The position numbers and the translations under genes are program-made. From Mactra quadrangularis (lineage: Eukaryota; Mollusca; Bivalvia; Venerida; Mactridae): a stretch of 64,000 nt of DNA. How positions within the stretch are numbered: the first letter of the stretch is position 1; every line of letters begins with the position of its first letter. The stretch lies in contig CM046294.1 of assembly GCA_025267735.1 (NCBI GenBank), positions 36,115,222 through 36,179,221 on the forward strand, in the 5' to 3' direction. The notes beneath the pieces were generated by a model, which was not told the origin of the DNA, searched no databases, and saw only the letters and a list, made by a program, of their open reading frames with translations. This document shows, in pieces, positions 12,067 to 22,289 of the stretch.

Positions 12067-15000
12067 TTTTACAATTATTCATAGTTTGCCTAAATAAATA
12101 ACATTACTTATTTTCTTGTGGCTACATCGTGTTCTTTCAATTTAAATATCAAAGACAAACCATGCATGTAATCGTCAACCGATTACATCAATACACGTTA
12201 TGTAACGCAAAACTATATTTTTGAACTTTAAACATAATAATTTTGTCTCTTTATTTAATTCAGTTTCATATTTTACACAATTTAATATATAAACTGAGCT
12301 TGTCAATGACATGGAGTAAACAAGAGTTTGCATTGTTATTCTAATTAATAATAAAAGTCGCCACAACTATACATAGACTTGCATTTTTCAGTTGTTTTAA
12401 CTATATCTTAATTGTTCGTCAATATTGATTCGTCTGTAGAATAGTGCGTCTTGATTTGCTTACTTATACTTGTATAACTCAAGTTTGCACCATATTAATG
12501 GAGTAGCTAATAGCTGTTCGATTTCAATGGTTACCAAATAGTTCTGAAATTGCAATTAACAACTTTAATTAATTATATGACTTTATAAATAGTTCCATAC
12601 AATGTATATTCATTCAAATAATTGAGAAAACTATTTCTTATATCAATGGGATTTTCAACATCAGTCACAAAGTTACTAATACAGCTAGCTCCACATAATC
12701 GTATTCATTCTCGGCATAGTACATCATTAACACTATCGGATAACATACTTTGCTGTGAAGTAGAACTGTGAACGTGATAATTGACTGTAGATAATTTGTG
12801 AGTTGATTATTTGCAGTGACCTATTTATATGAAATTTACATAACATTTGTACTTTTGTTATCAATGTGAGTTACCATAATTATTTCTCACCTGGCTCTAT
12901 GACTGCACAGACGATATAAACGAGTTGAAAATTAATTCTCGAACAGTGGTATTCATTCCTGAAACACAAATAGTGCATACGTTACACTACTAAATATTAT
13001 TATGGTTATTTTTTTATATATTGGATTTGATAAATGTGATAATTGATAGCAGATAATTTGTGTATCTATCTATAGTACACTTATATGATAGTTTTTACAT
13101 TTGTTATGACTGTTATTAATGTACCTTTGTGTTTTATTACTTTCCTTACTTTTGGTTCGCACGATTAAAAACTACATTTATGGGATTAGCATAAGATTAG
13201 TATTTATTAAGTGAAACTGAGTTGGGAAAATAGTTTAAAAGGTTATTAGTTTATAACTTGATATGGTATATTTTTAAAATTATAATTTGACTTATCTTGT
13301 TTGTTTGTCTTGTAATGTATTAACAATTTAGATTTATATCATCTACATATCTCTGTATTAACTGATGTTTTGTGAAGATATAGCTATAGGTACTTTTCAT
13401 CTTGATAGGAAACATTGCAGCTTGAAAAATATTTCATTTTGCATCGAAAATTGAAGGATATATTTATTAATATATATTAATAGTTTTATACTGAAAATAT
13501 TGCTATGCGTCTGAGGGTAGTAAGTGAAACTTCATATATATACAATGTGAAAGAATATTGCAGAGCATCAGTTAATAATACGAATATGTTTTGCAACGGT
13601 TCTTCAGAAAGATAATTAAATTCGTGTATTGTATATAAGTTATGTTTCCAGATATTTATGAGGTTTAACATTCTGAATATAATGTGTGTAATTGAATTCA
13701 AGTAATTAGCAGCTGGATATAAAATTAATTTCAATTTACATGTAACTTATTCCGATTCTGCGAGACAAAAAGCCGTATGACTTGTATTTGCATGTCTTAC
13801 TCTGCACCGTCATTCTTGCATGCAAAGTACGTCATTACTCCCCACTCAAAATTAAGAAATAAACGACCAGTCATCATTGTGGCATTGCACTTACCTGAGT
13901 TAATTCCGATTATTAAAGTTCTTACTGAACAAAAATCATATTCATGTACATTGTTAATGATACCTGATATTGTTTTTTTGAGGTAATTATGTTTCATTCA
14001 GTGTACTAACTCATTCTTCAAAGGAATAATTACACCTTCTAATGAAGCAGATGTTTCTTTCATCTAGTATCAAATAACAGTCCTGTTAGATTTTTATTTG
14101 TGTACATTGAAATAGAAAACCTTATACAAGTATTAGCGAGTCTTGTGAACAGAGTTATTTGAGCAATGTCAGAATCGGATAGTTTAATGATACCTTGCGC
14201 CAGTACGGAATGTGGGAAGTACATACCAATTGGTGCAAATTGCTTTATCAATATTTCTAAACGACTTTCCAACGCATACGTTGCATTTTAAAGCCTGTAT
14301 TTGTCTTATTTGATTGAAACTCTATACATATTATTGTCGGACATAAAACAAGCTTTCCTGTCAAGTTTCCAAGAAACAACAGTCATTATTTGCATAAAGC
14401 AAATTAATTGAAATCTGCGAAAAGGTGCGCTGACAGATCTATATATTCCATTGCAGTAAAATGTGCATATTTTATCTGCGAAGGCTCAATTTGCATTCCA
14501 TTTGTTTAGCTGTCAAAATAAGTGTTACATTAAATGTTCTCAGCTGTCAAAATATATTTGCCTTTGCGACTTTCAAAGAGTATGCAAACGAAATTAACAA
14601 AACAGTCTGAAAACCAAATTGCATTATTGAATTTTCTTTAGAAGAGACTTACATTTCAATAAATGCAATAACTATTACATTTTATGAATAATGCAACTAG
14701 AACGTTCGCGATTGAATATTTATAATACAGAATTGTAATACATTTTGTAATTTGATTATTGTAACAGTACTGACGGCATGTAATTATTTGGAACTGCACA
14801 CATTTCAACTCAATGAACAAATTTAAATTTTAATTGAAATAATAACGTTTGCCTTTTTTTTTCAATGTGTTAAGATAAACAAACATACTGAACGCACACT
14901 CTTTCTTGAAATGATCAACGTAATATTTAGGTGCATTTTTTCGAACTTTTTGTTGTTCTGTTTTGAAATACGAAGGTAAATGATTTAAACACCTTTCTTG

Positions 15001-15099
15001 CAGTAAAAAATGAATACGTACTATAGTAAAACAATTATGGAATAGATATTTATTATATTAATTTTCGTTTATATTTTGTCATAAATTATAATATATATA
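12067..15099. other. AT-rich DNA with decayed repeats, no gene recognised
   Basis: The segments 12775-12870 and 13035-13130 resemble each other (GATAATTG-CTG-AGATAATTTGTG, then ACATTTGT and TTATGA-TG), about 260 bp apart. The segment 14505-14565 resembles 24125-24185, with a repeated CTGTCAAA motif and a similar downstream order. The rest is AT-rich sequence with chance frames. Confidence 0.45.
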
Positions 15100-15366
15100 T
15101 ATATTTATTGAATCCTCCATATTGGAGATAATAACATATTTACAAGGTTATGCATATGTATAATATATGTACATTATATAAAACAATTATATTAAATAGA
15201 ATCCATGTAGATGTATGAATAAACAGGTATGAAAATATACTATAATAGCATACTATTACATAATAGATGAAACCTATATAACAACATTACATGTACATGT
15301 ACTTATACAGAATTTAGTATTCTATAGTATTATTTTATGTATGACCATACCTCACCACATATTACT

Positions 15367-17970
15367 CTAATTAACAAGAAATCTAATTTGGAACAAAATA
15401 TTCAAGTTGTGAAAGTTTTTATGATCATTGACAGTAGCTATTTGTAACATTTCCCAGCACTGTTCATTGCAATTCAGCTGAATGAAGGATAAGAACCATG
15501 GGAGACCGTTTAGTTCAAATATACTTGCCCACAACTTAAGGCGTTTATCATGAAGTTTATCATAGAAGCATATTTTATGAATAATGATATTGTCAGTAAG
15601 GAGTAAACATTTTTCACATGTACGTTTATACTGTTTTGACACCAGCGTAGCAATAGCATGAATGATTCTCTTACATATAGATTTCATCATATAAATGTCA
15701 GTATCTCGAGCTATATACCATAAAGGACTAAGACTATCATCACTTACAATATTTGTTAATAGTGAATCCTTTATGTTGATTAACAGACGAATCCTCAAAA
15801 GAGATCTTTCACGTTTAAAGACATGAATGTTTAAAATTTTCTTCCACTGAAGCTTAGACGGAAACAAACCACTGTCTATATATTCATAAAAATATAATTC
15901 GAGTTCATACCTATGAAATAATCTGAATGCGTCAGGTATAAATCCTGGCGTTTGATGATCACGATTAACAAAACGAATAAGTCTATGAACAAATATTTTT
16001 TTAGCCTGATAAAACCAGGGTAATCTACACAATTGACCAAAATATTTCAGTTTTTTATGTTTATCATTACTTCAATTGATACACAATTCAATAAGAAAAG
16101 GGCCAATGTAGTGTCTGTATTTCGTTGAAGAGACTGAATGTGTTTAATACAAAATCTATGCGCCTTTTCTAACATACTGATATCTCGTTTTGAATAAAAA
16201 TTCCACAATTCACATCCATATAAAGCTTTAGGAATAACAACACTTTCATAGATAGATTTTAAGGTTAAAGGTGAAATTGACGTTGGATGCATCCCACTGT
16301 TAATAACATTAAGAAAAGTCCCACGGAGTTTGATACTAGCATCTTTCATGGATTGTGACGAAGATAGATATTGATCTATATTAACTCCAAGATGTAAATA
16401 CATTGTTGACTCAATGATAGGTTTATTACCAAGTGAAAACTCAACAGTAGAACTAGTTGCTCGATTATTAAAATTTACAAGAGCACATTTTTCAACGTTA
16501 TAAAAGAATCTCCATTTACATGAATAGTAATAACAAATATTTAACATTTCATCCATGCCTACTTTAGATAATGATACAAGAACCATATCGTCTGCTACTG
16601 TTGGGGAACACATATTAAAATCATAAAAACACATTCCATAACCACTTTCTTCTAATTCTTTAATGAGACCATTGATGAAAAGTAAATACATAAGAGGCGA
16701 ACTTTTTCCACCTTGTCTGGTACCCTGTCGGATGTCAAAAGATTCTGAACAAAGACCTCTATATTTAACTTTTCCTGTGGCTCCATGATACAGTTCTCGT
16801 AGAGCAATTAATGTGGTTGAGTCAATACCACTTTCAATAAGTTTAAACATTAGTCCATCGTGCCATACTAAGTCAAATGCTTTCTGTCCATCTAAAAAAC
16901 ATAGATATACTTTCGAGTTGTTTTCTCTGGAAAAATGTAAATTTTCTCTCAATGAAAATGACGTCATAATACAACCTAACTTAGATTGAAATCCACCTTG
17001 TTGTTTACTAATTTTTAATATAATGTTGTCCTGGCAACGATCCAGTAATACAATTTCAAATAGTTTCAATATAGTACATGATAATGTGATGGCTCTGTAG
17101 CTATTCGGGTTAGTTTTAGACTTTTCCCGCCTTTATGTAAAGTTGTGATGAGACCACATTTAAGTTCCGATGGAATGAATCCATTGCGAAGCATTGCAGT
17201 AAACAAATTAGCCGGAACTGATGAGATAGATGTTCGATCGGCGTATATCAAGTGTTCATATCTTATCAAATCATCTCCAGGTGATTTCCCTTTTGGTAGA
17301 GTATGTATGGCACGAGACACAGTATCTGGTGTTACAATGCATTTTGGATTTTTGGATTTTTGGACACGTTTCCTAAAGTTTACTTCCTTCCAGAATCCAG
17401 TATTGTTCGATTTTGCTTTATGTTCTAACTGCTTATCAAGTTCAGATAAATAAAGGTTAACAGTTCTACGATGTTCCCGTCTAAATATTCGTTTTGCTTG
17501 TTTGTATTCTCGAAAAAACAAATGATTTCAAGTTTCTAGGTCTTCCAGCCTTACGCCACTGTTCACATTTTTGCCACATTTTTTCATGTAAAACATTAAG
17601 TGAGTCATTCCAATATGGTTTAAATTTTGTTTTGTAGATTTCTTTGGAAATATTTCATTTGCAACTGAGAAAAGAATATTACATGAGTTCCCGTAATTGT
17701 TCGATAAATCATTACAATCAGGAATCGACGTTGATAAATTCACAATATCACAATTATTCATCACTAAATTTTGATGCATATTAATGTGATCATTTGTAAT
17801 TTTGTTCCAGTTTATGTCATGACTATTACCAGAACCCTCTAAGAAATTACATGGTGAAACATTGGTCATACATAAACACATAAAAATAGGTCTATGTCTA
17901 GAATAATTTAAACATATATCAGAACCTACTTCACAGTAAGATAACAAATCTATATAGTCTTCAGGTAAAC
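15367..17970 (-). pseudogene. LINE ORF2, reverse transcriptase and C-terminal part, broken
   Basis: The reading begins at the end of the endonuclease (SRHRPI near the high-coordinate end). It continues with RT region KSPGDD...EHL, GLITTLHKGGKS, motif A FLDGQKAFDLVWHDGL, motif B RQGTRQGGKSSP and motif C TVADDMVLVS, followed by KWRFFYNVEKC (thumb side). The C-terminal part has a C-x2-C-x9-H-x2-C motif (CEKC...HKIC), as in many LINE ORF2 proteins. Three lesions were seen: an in-frame TGA at 17528-17530, a frameshift near 17130 (frames rejoin around KTNPNSYRAITLS), and a frameshift in an A-run near 16050 (rejoining at KYFGQLCRLPWF). The frame ends at a TAG at 15367-15369. The catalytic aspartates of motifs A and C are still present. 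Confidence 0.9.
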
Positions 17971-18351
17971 ATATTGTAACGTGTCCGCTGGGCGCACGGC
18001 CGTCAAGCCGGCGCTCGCTTACGTGTTTTAAGTCGATGCTCGTCTTAACACCGACTGACTAGGTGTCCGAGCTAGCTGCAGAGACGGAGACGAGACAATC
18101 CTAGGACACTGACTCGTGTCCCGGGGTTAACAACGATGTGAAATATATATAGATGGATTTTTCTCAAGCTATTTGCTTATATGATTAGAAACTAACTAAA
18201 ATAAAGCGTATAGTAATATGTACAGTCACAAAGCATAAAACAAAAATACACACTCCTGAGACAATACCTCAGAATGAAAAACCAATACAAACAACAAAAG
18301 TTATAGACACGATAGAATAAAACTACAGTATAGAATAATATGTACAAACTT

Positions 18352-18900
18352 AATGTTCCAGACACAGTGTGGAGCAGAGACAAAAACGTTAAAACTATAA
18401 CTCCGAACACAACCTCGGATTATAAAACTTAAGTTGAAACCAACAGACCCCGAGTCCGGACTGCAATGTCTCAGGAACAACTCGGAGCTAAAGCAAAAAC
18501 CAAAACTAAAACTAAAGCTTCGAACTCAACCTCGGGTTATAAAACGTATATTGAAACAGACGGACCCCGAGTCCGGACAAATCAATGTTCCAGACGCAAC
18601 TCGGGTCTAAAGCAAAAGCAAAACCAAAACTTCGAACACAACATCGGGTTATACTTTGCTTGAAACCACATACCCCGAGCCGGACGAAGCGATGTTCCGG
18701 GCACTACTCGGAGCAAAAGCAAAGCAGAAACCAATCCCGATACACTATCTCGGGTCATAGACTATTGCTTGGAACCAACAGACCAGTAGTCCAAACACTC
18801 CTATACCACAAGGACGACCCGGAGCAGAAACAAAACCTCGATCGCTGGAGCTTCAACAGTCTATTTTCGAAGACAACCTCGGGAACGATAACAAGAGATA
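18352..18900 (+). repeat. Tandem array within the insertion, unit 106-119 bp
   Basis: Units start at about 18352, 18465, 18584, 18691 and 18797. Each runs AATGTTCCAGACRCA, CTCGGAGCAAAAGC, a CAAAACYAAAAC A-rich core, TTCGAACACAACCTCGGGTT, TTGAAACCAACAGACC and CCGAGTCCGGAC, with variation. Few stop codons in one plus frame give a 217-codon open frame at 18585-19238, but it follows the repeat and has no recognised domain. Confidence 0.8.
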
Positions 18901-18920
18901 CCCCAAGATCTAGCACGATT

Positions 18921-19225
18921 TACCCCGCAGGTTCTGCCACCAAAGTCGGCGTGCAAAGACGCGTCTTTACCTTAGAGAAACCTACTAATCGCAATGATGC
19001 TCAGTTGTCAGTACAGCAGAAAACTCATGCCCAGCTTACCAAGCATCGGCGACTATACCTCGGACACGTTAACAAGGGAACACCCAGGAACCATGATTTA
19101 CCCCGCAGGTTCTACCACGAACGTCAACGAGCAAGAAGGTGCTTCCACATCGAACAACATACTAATCGCAATGATGCTCTGTTGTATGAACAGTTGAAGC
19201 ACACACCTTGTTCCAGGGCGTCTAC
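18921..19225 (+). repeat. Direct duplication within the insertion, period about 177 bp
   Basis: TACCCCGCAGGTTCT occurs at 18921 and 19099, and ACTAATCGCAATGATGCTC at 18984 and 19161, so the two halves are offset by 177-178 bp. Intervening sequence is similar but diverged. Together with the 110-bp array this gives the insertion a largely repetitive interior. Confidence 0.75.
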
Positions 19226-19732
19226 AATTAAACAGTAGACTCACGACTATCTTCCACTCCAACCAACACCACGAGTAGTCACCAACTTTCTGCTACCAAA
19301 TGAAGTCAACAAGCATTTATATACTATTGGACGAGTCAATTTTACAGAACAGTCCATTTCCAACCCGGAAGGTAAAACGAGTTAATTTTTGAAAAGGGAG
19401 GTAATTTAAATATTTTCCCAAGCTGACCTAACTCAATAGTATAAGTAGATTTAAATTGATAAAACAAAGGTATGGATTTCCCTTCAAGTTCTAAATAAAT
19501 AGGTAAAAAGGCTTAATACTACATAGTTTTAGACAATCAAAACGTATCACAATTCTAACATGACAGAAAAAGAAGAAAATTCACCAAAACATTTAATTTT
19601 AATAAAGGGAGATAATTTGTCAAAACCATTCAACAAAGAAATTCTACAAAGGCGATCTTGCTTACAAAGAGAAAATGCTCTTAACAAAGTCGCTGAACAA
19701 AACGACAATACCGGTTCGTTTCACTATATTGT

Positions 19733-19853
19733 CTAATAATAAACAACTAGTTTCATCATATGAAACAAAAGTAAGTCTTGGACCCTTACAACTAGATAGG
19801 GTATTTACAGCAGATATTTGACAAGTATTAAAAAATTCTAACAATGTTTTATC
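19733..19853 (-). pseudogene. LINE endonuclease, middle fragment
   Basis: The minus-strand frame reads LLEFFNTCQISAVNTL then GPRLTFVSYDE and LLLDNI, matching the region of LINE endonucleases between the GDFNA motif and the terminal SxHRPI motif. The fragment lies between two later insertions. On one side it joins the GDFNAN piece across the SINE duplication. On the other it joins CLPEDYIDLL after removal of the 1.75-kb insertion, with one base missing at the junction. Confidence 0.85.
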
Positions 19854-20151
19854 TTATTTATGTTTATTTATTTATTGGATTTAACGCCGTATCAACACAT
19901 TTTAGGTCATTTCACGGCGTCCAGCGCACCTAACCTAGCTTTCCTGGACCTTTGTCTATAACCAGTACTCACCTACCCTTCCACAAGGCCGGAAACTTCT
20001 CCATATTATCTAATTAATGGAGGAAAATTGACATTATTGTCTAATTTTCATGGAAGGGTATAACCTCCCCGGATGGATTCGAACCCGCACCCCCTCGGGC
20101 ACGAGTATTCAAATCCCGGCGCGCTACCAACTGTGCTATCGACCCGGGTTA
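19854..20151 (-). mobile_element. tRNA-derived SINE, family A, inserted in the LINE endonuclease
   Basis: Read on the minus strand, it starts CCCGGGTCGATAGCACAG, has the tRNA-like head with a B-box region, the family-A body and the GACGCCGT...ACGGCGTTAAAT 3' domain, then a (TAAA)n-like tail. A perfect 14-bp target duplication, AACAATGTTTTATC, lies at 19840-19853 and 20152-20165. Removing the SINE and one copy rejoins the LINE frame between DKTL and LEFFN, so this copy is younger than the LINE. Confidence 0.94.
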
Positions 20152-20671
20152 AACAATGTTTTATCACGCTGACATAAATCAAATTTATAAATGTTTGCGT
20201 TAAAGTCGCCCATTAAAACAAAAATACCGTTATCATGATATGTAAAATACAAGTCATAGAGTTTATCAATATAGTCCTGGTATTTCTCTACACTGTGATT
20301 TATACATGGTAAATAGACTTGAATAATATAAACATACATATTTTTATCAATCTGCAATTGTATACCAACAATACGATCATCACATATATCTAAAGGTACA
20401 ATGCGGCTGTCAAGATATTTTTTCCACATCAAAGCTACGCCCCCTTTACCAACATGGTGCCTTCTGACATTTAATTCGTTATCACAGACAACATGACAGT
20501 TATAATTAGTATTGACTGAATGTAAAAAGTACGTATTATGTGGGAACAACCAGTGCTCCGAGATCCCAACAATGTCAACAGAACCCTCTTCTTAAATATC
20601 ACTTAAACTAGATACATGGACATAATACCAAACACACTCCATGACATAATATTTAAAGATAAGTCAGCCAT
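20152..20671 (-). pseudogene. LINE ORF2 start and N-terminal endonuclease part
   Basis: An ATG at 20671-20669 (minus) starts MADLSLNIMSWSV, the usual opening of a LINE endonuclease (L-N-I-x-S-W-N-V type). Further along are GISEHWL (the catalytic-glutamate region of these endonucleases), GKGGVALMWKKYL, and MGDFNAN, the catalytic D-x-N motif. A frameshift or stop lies near 20590, between the start and the SEHWL segment. The domain then continues beyond the SINE into 19733-19853 and ends at SRHRPI around 17900. Confidence 0.85.
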
Positions 20672-20724
20672 TATAAATGATAATAAAACATGCATAAAAA
20701 ATCATAAACATGTATATATAGTAG

Positions 20725-20807
20725 TTAGTCGACATAGTTACTAGATAAATGTTCATATTGGTTTGTGTTTGAGATATAATCGTAACTAGTATAATTGTTC
20801 ATACTGT
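20725..20807 (-). pseudogene. LINE ORF1, C-terminal end beyond the Tigger-like element
   Basis: Removing the Tigger-like element and one TA makes the ORF1 frame continue from DDKVY into NSMNNYTSYDYIS and on to a TAA at 20727-20725. The frame is kept exactly, and the stop lies about 55 bases before the ORF2 start at 20671, a normal ORF1-ORF2 arrangement. Confidence 0.75.
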
Positions 20808-20809
20808 TA

Positions 20810-21725
20810 CAGTATAACCTCTGCTAACGGCACCTATAATGAGCGGCAACCTCCGACGAGCGGCATACTAGATTTCCCCCCGTCGATTTTGCACTATGAT
20901 TTACCTCTAATGAACGACACCTCCGCAGAGCGGTAAACGGCCGTTGAGATAAATTCCCATTGTTATTCTTTACCTCTGTACAGCGACACTAAGTCTAGCA
21001 AGGTTAATATCAATTATCGATAATTATCTATGACCGGAAGATTTAAACAATAAGCGATACCCGTAATCGTATAATACTACACTAAAGTGTCATGTTGTTA
21101 AATAATTTGACTAACAGGGGTTAATATACAAGTGACATATGGTTTCCATGACACCAACGAACGGATCTAAGACGAGGAGCGCTTTGTTTGGTAGGCTGAC
21201 GTCATCAAGTATCAGATGTACATACGTCCAGCTAGTTAACGATACTAAATGAAACTTATTTGTTATTGTACTTACTATTAAAAGCTTCGATGGCATGAAT
21301 TCAGTTTTAAAGTTTTTTTGAGGTTTAAAAGCCGAATCAGATAGTTAATCCCGAAAAGACGACGATAATCCATGCTAAATATTATTCGCCATTAGACAGG
21401 TATAAAAACAATTATGATGGTAAAAGAGACGATTTCGCTGGAGTATTGCTTTCTTGTGCTTAAAACTAACCATCATGCTAAGAATTTCTAACGGAGATAA
21501 AGATTTATTAAAAAAAATTGTAATCATATCAAAACTTTTTACTATTGTCGATCAGCGCCCAATAGTAACTGTATTTACATTACGGAACGGATAACGGCCA
21601 GTTTCCGTACCGAAACGGCCGTTTTTCGTGATCGGTAGAAAAAGTCTACCTCTGCAGAGCGGCACCTCTGCAGAGCGGCAGTTTTTTCAAACTCCGCCGA
21701 AAGTCGCTCTGCAGAGGTTACACTG
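20810..21725. mobile_element. Tigger/pogo-like non-autonomous DNA transposon, 916 bp
   Basis: The ends are CAGTATAACCTCTGC and, inverted, CAGTGTAACCTCTGC, flanked by a TA target duplication at 20808-20809 and 21726-21727, as in the Tc1/mariner superfamily. Subterminal repeats of CCTCTGCAGAGCGGCA type occur on both sides (20820-20990 and 21650-21720). The interior has no transposase; the largest frame (61 codons, 21111-21296 minus) has no recognisable motif. It sits inside LINE ORF1, and excision restores the ORF1 frame. Assignment to Tigger/pogo rests on the terminal sequence and the TA target only. Confidence 0.85.
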
Positions 21726-22134
21726 TATACACTTTGTCGTCAGTTCTTCTGGTAGTCATCATTCTTGGTGGTATATCCCTGCGTTGTCTTGGTCGCCATG
21801 GTCGACATGAGACATACGAAGGCCAGAAGTTTGATTTCAGTAGCCGTTCTACATTTCCATCCTCCTGTACGTTCAGCTTAATAACCACTTTATCTGGATT
21901 ATTCCTACATGGAAATACAGTCATGTTCGTTGTCTTTGGTCCTTTCTGTGATATGACTGATGCAAGAGTATCAGTATTCACATTTTTACTTAGTCCAAGT
22001 AAACAAAAACGTCGTGTTCGTTTTCGCTTAACAATTTGAAACCCGTCATCAGTGTGACCAGTGTCAAATCTGGTCGTAATCCTAGTTTCAATTTTACAGC
22101 CAACACTAGGGGTTTTCACTTTCATGACGTTCAT
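21726..22134 (-). pseudogene. LINE ORF1 protein, N-terminal part
   Basis: The minus-strand frame opens MNVMKVKTPSVGCK and includes RRFCLLGLSKNVNTDTLA, VFPCRNNPDKVVIKL and a basic stretch PWRPRQRRDIPPR near the end. It is the upstream partner of the endonuclease/RT frame and has the character of LINE ORF1 proteins (basic, small). I did not identify a zinc knuckle or a certain RRM fold. The frame runs into the Tigger-like element after DDKVY. An in-frame TAG near 22175 suggests this ATG is the start. Confidence 0.7.
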
Positions 22135-22289
22135 GTTTCTTCTATTTCTAAACGTATCAACACTAGCTTTCTAGCAATAAAGTCCTGGAAATTGAATATA
22201 ACGCAATGCCAAGTGTCAGATTTACGTAAAAACGTGGGAAAGAAACACTATTGGTACAGCGACATACAGTAGTGTCAAAAGGCAAGTAT

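Larger units (their letters stand above)
17978..19725. mobile_element. Unclassified 1,748-bp insertion with 7-bp target duplication
   Basis: ATATTGT occurs at 17971-17977 and again at 19726-19732, and the LINE endonuclease reading resumes on the far side, so the DNA between them is an insertion. Plus-strand ends are AACGTGTCCGCTGGGCGCAC and GGTTCGTTTCACT; these are not inverted repeats, nor matched LTRs. Inside are a GC-rich end (17978-18140), five units of 106-119 bp (18352-18900), a 177-bp duplication, and two AAGGGAGRTAATTT motifs (around 19395 and 19605). On the minus strand, TTTGGTAGCAGAAAG at 19286-19300 resembles a retroelement primer-binding site, but no paired LTR was seen. It has no recognisable protein. 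It could be a non-autonomous retroelement or an unknown class. Confidence 0.75.
15100..22140 (-). mobile_element. Non-LTR retrotransposon (LINE), decayed and split by three insertions
   Basis: Minus-strand LINE with ORF1 (high-coordinate end), apurinic-type endonuclease, reverse transcriptase and a cysteine/histidine C-terminal motif, in the usual LINE order. It is interrupted by a 1,748-bp element (17978-19725), a SINE (19854-20151) and a Tigger-like element (20810-21725); removing each with one target copy rejoins adjacent LINE coding sequence. The 3' end is placed near a (TA)n run at about 15090-15110, next to an AATAAA-like string; the exact 5' end is uncertain (22140-22280). Excluding insertions, the element is roughly 4 kb. 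Stops and frameshifts make it non-functional. Motif B reads RQGTRQGG-SSP and motif C is VADD. I could not assign the clade with confidence. Confidence 0.9.

Noticed and set aside
17145..17453. A 102-codon plus-strand frame opposite the reverse transcriptase
   Set aside because: It is the antisense shadow of the LINE RT coding region.
18585..19238. A 217-codon open frame on the plus strand within the 1.75-kb insertion
   Set aside because: It follows the tandem repeat, starts at no convincing context, and its translation (Arg/Lys/Gln/Thr-rich) shows no known domain; low stop frequency comes from the repeat composition.
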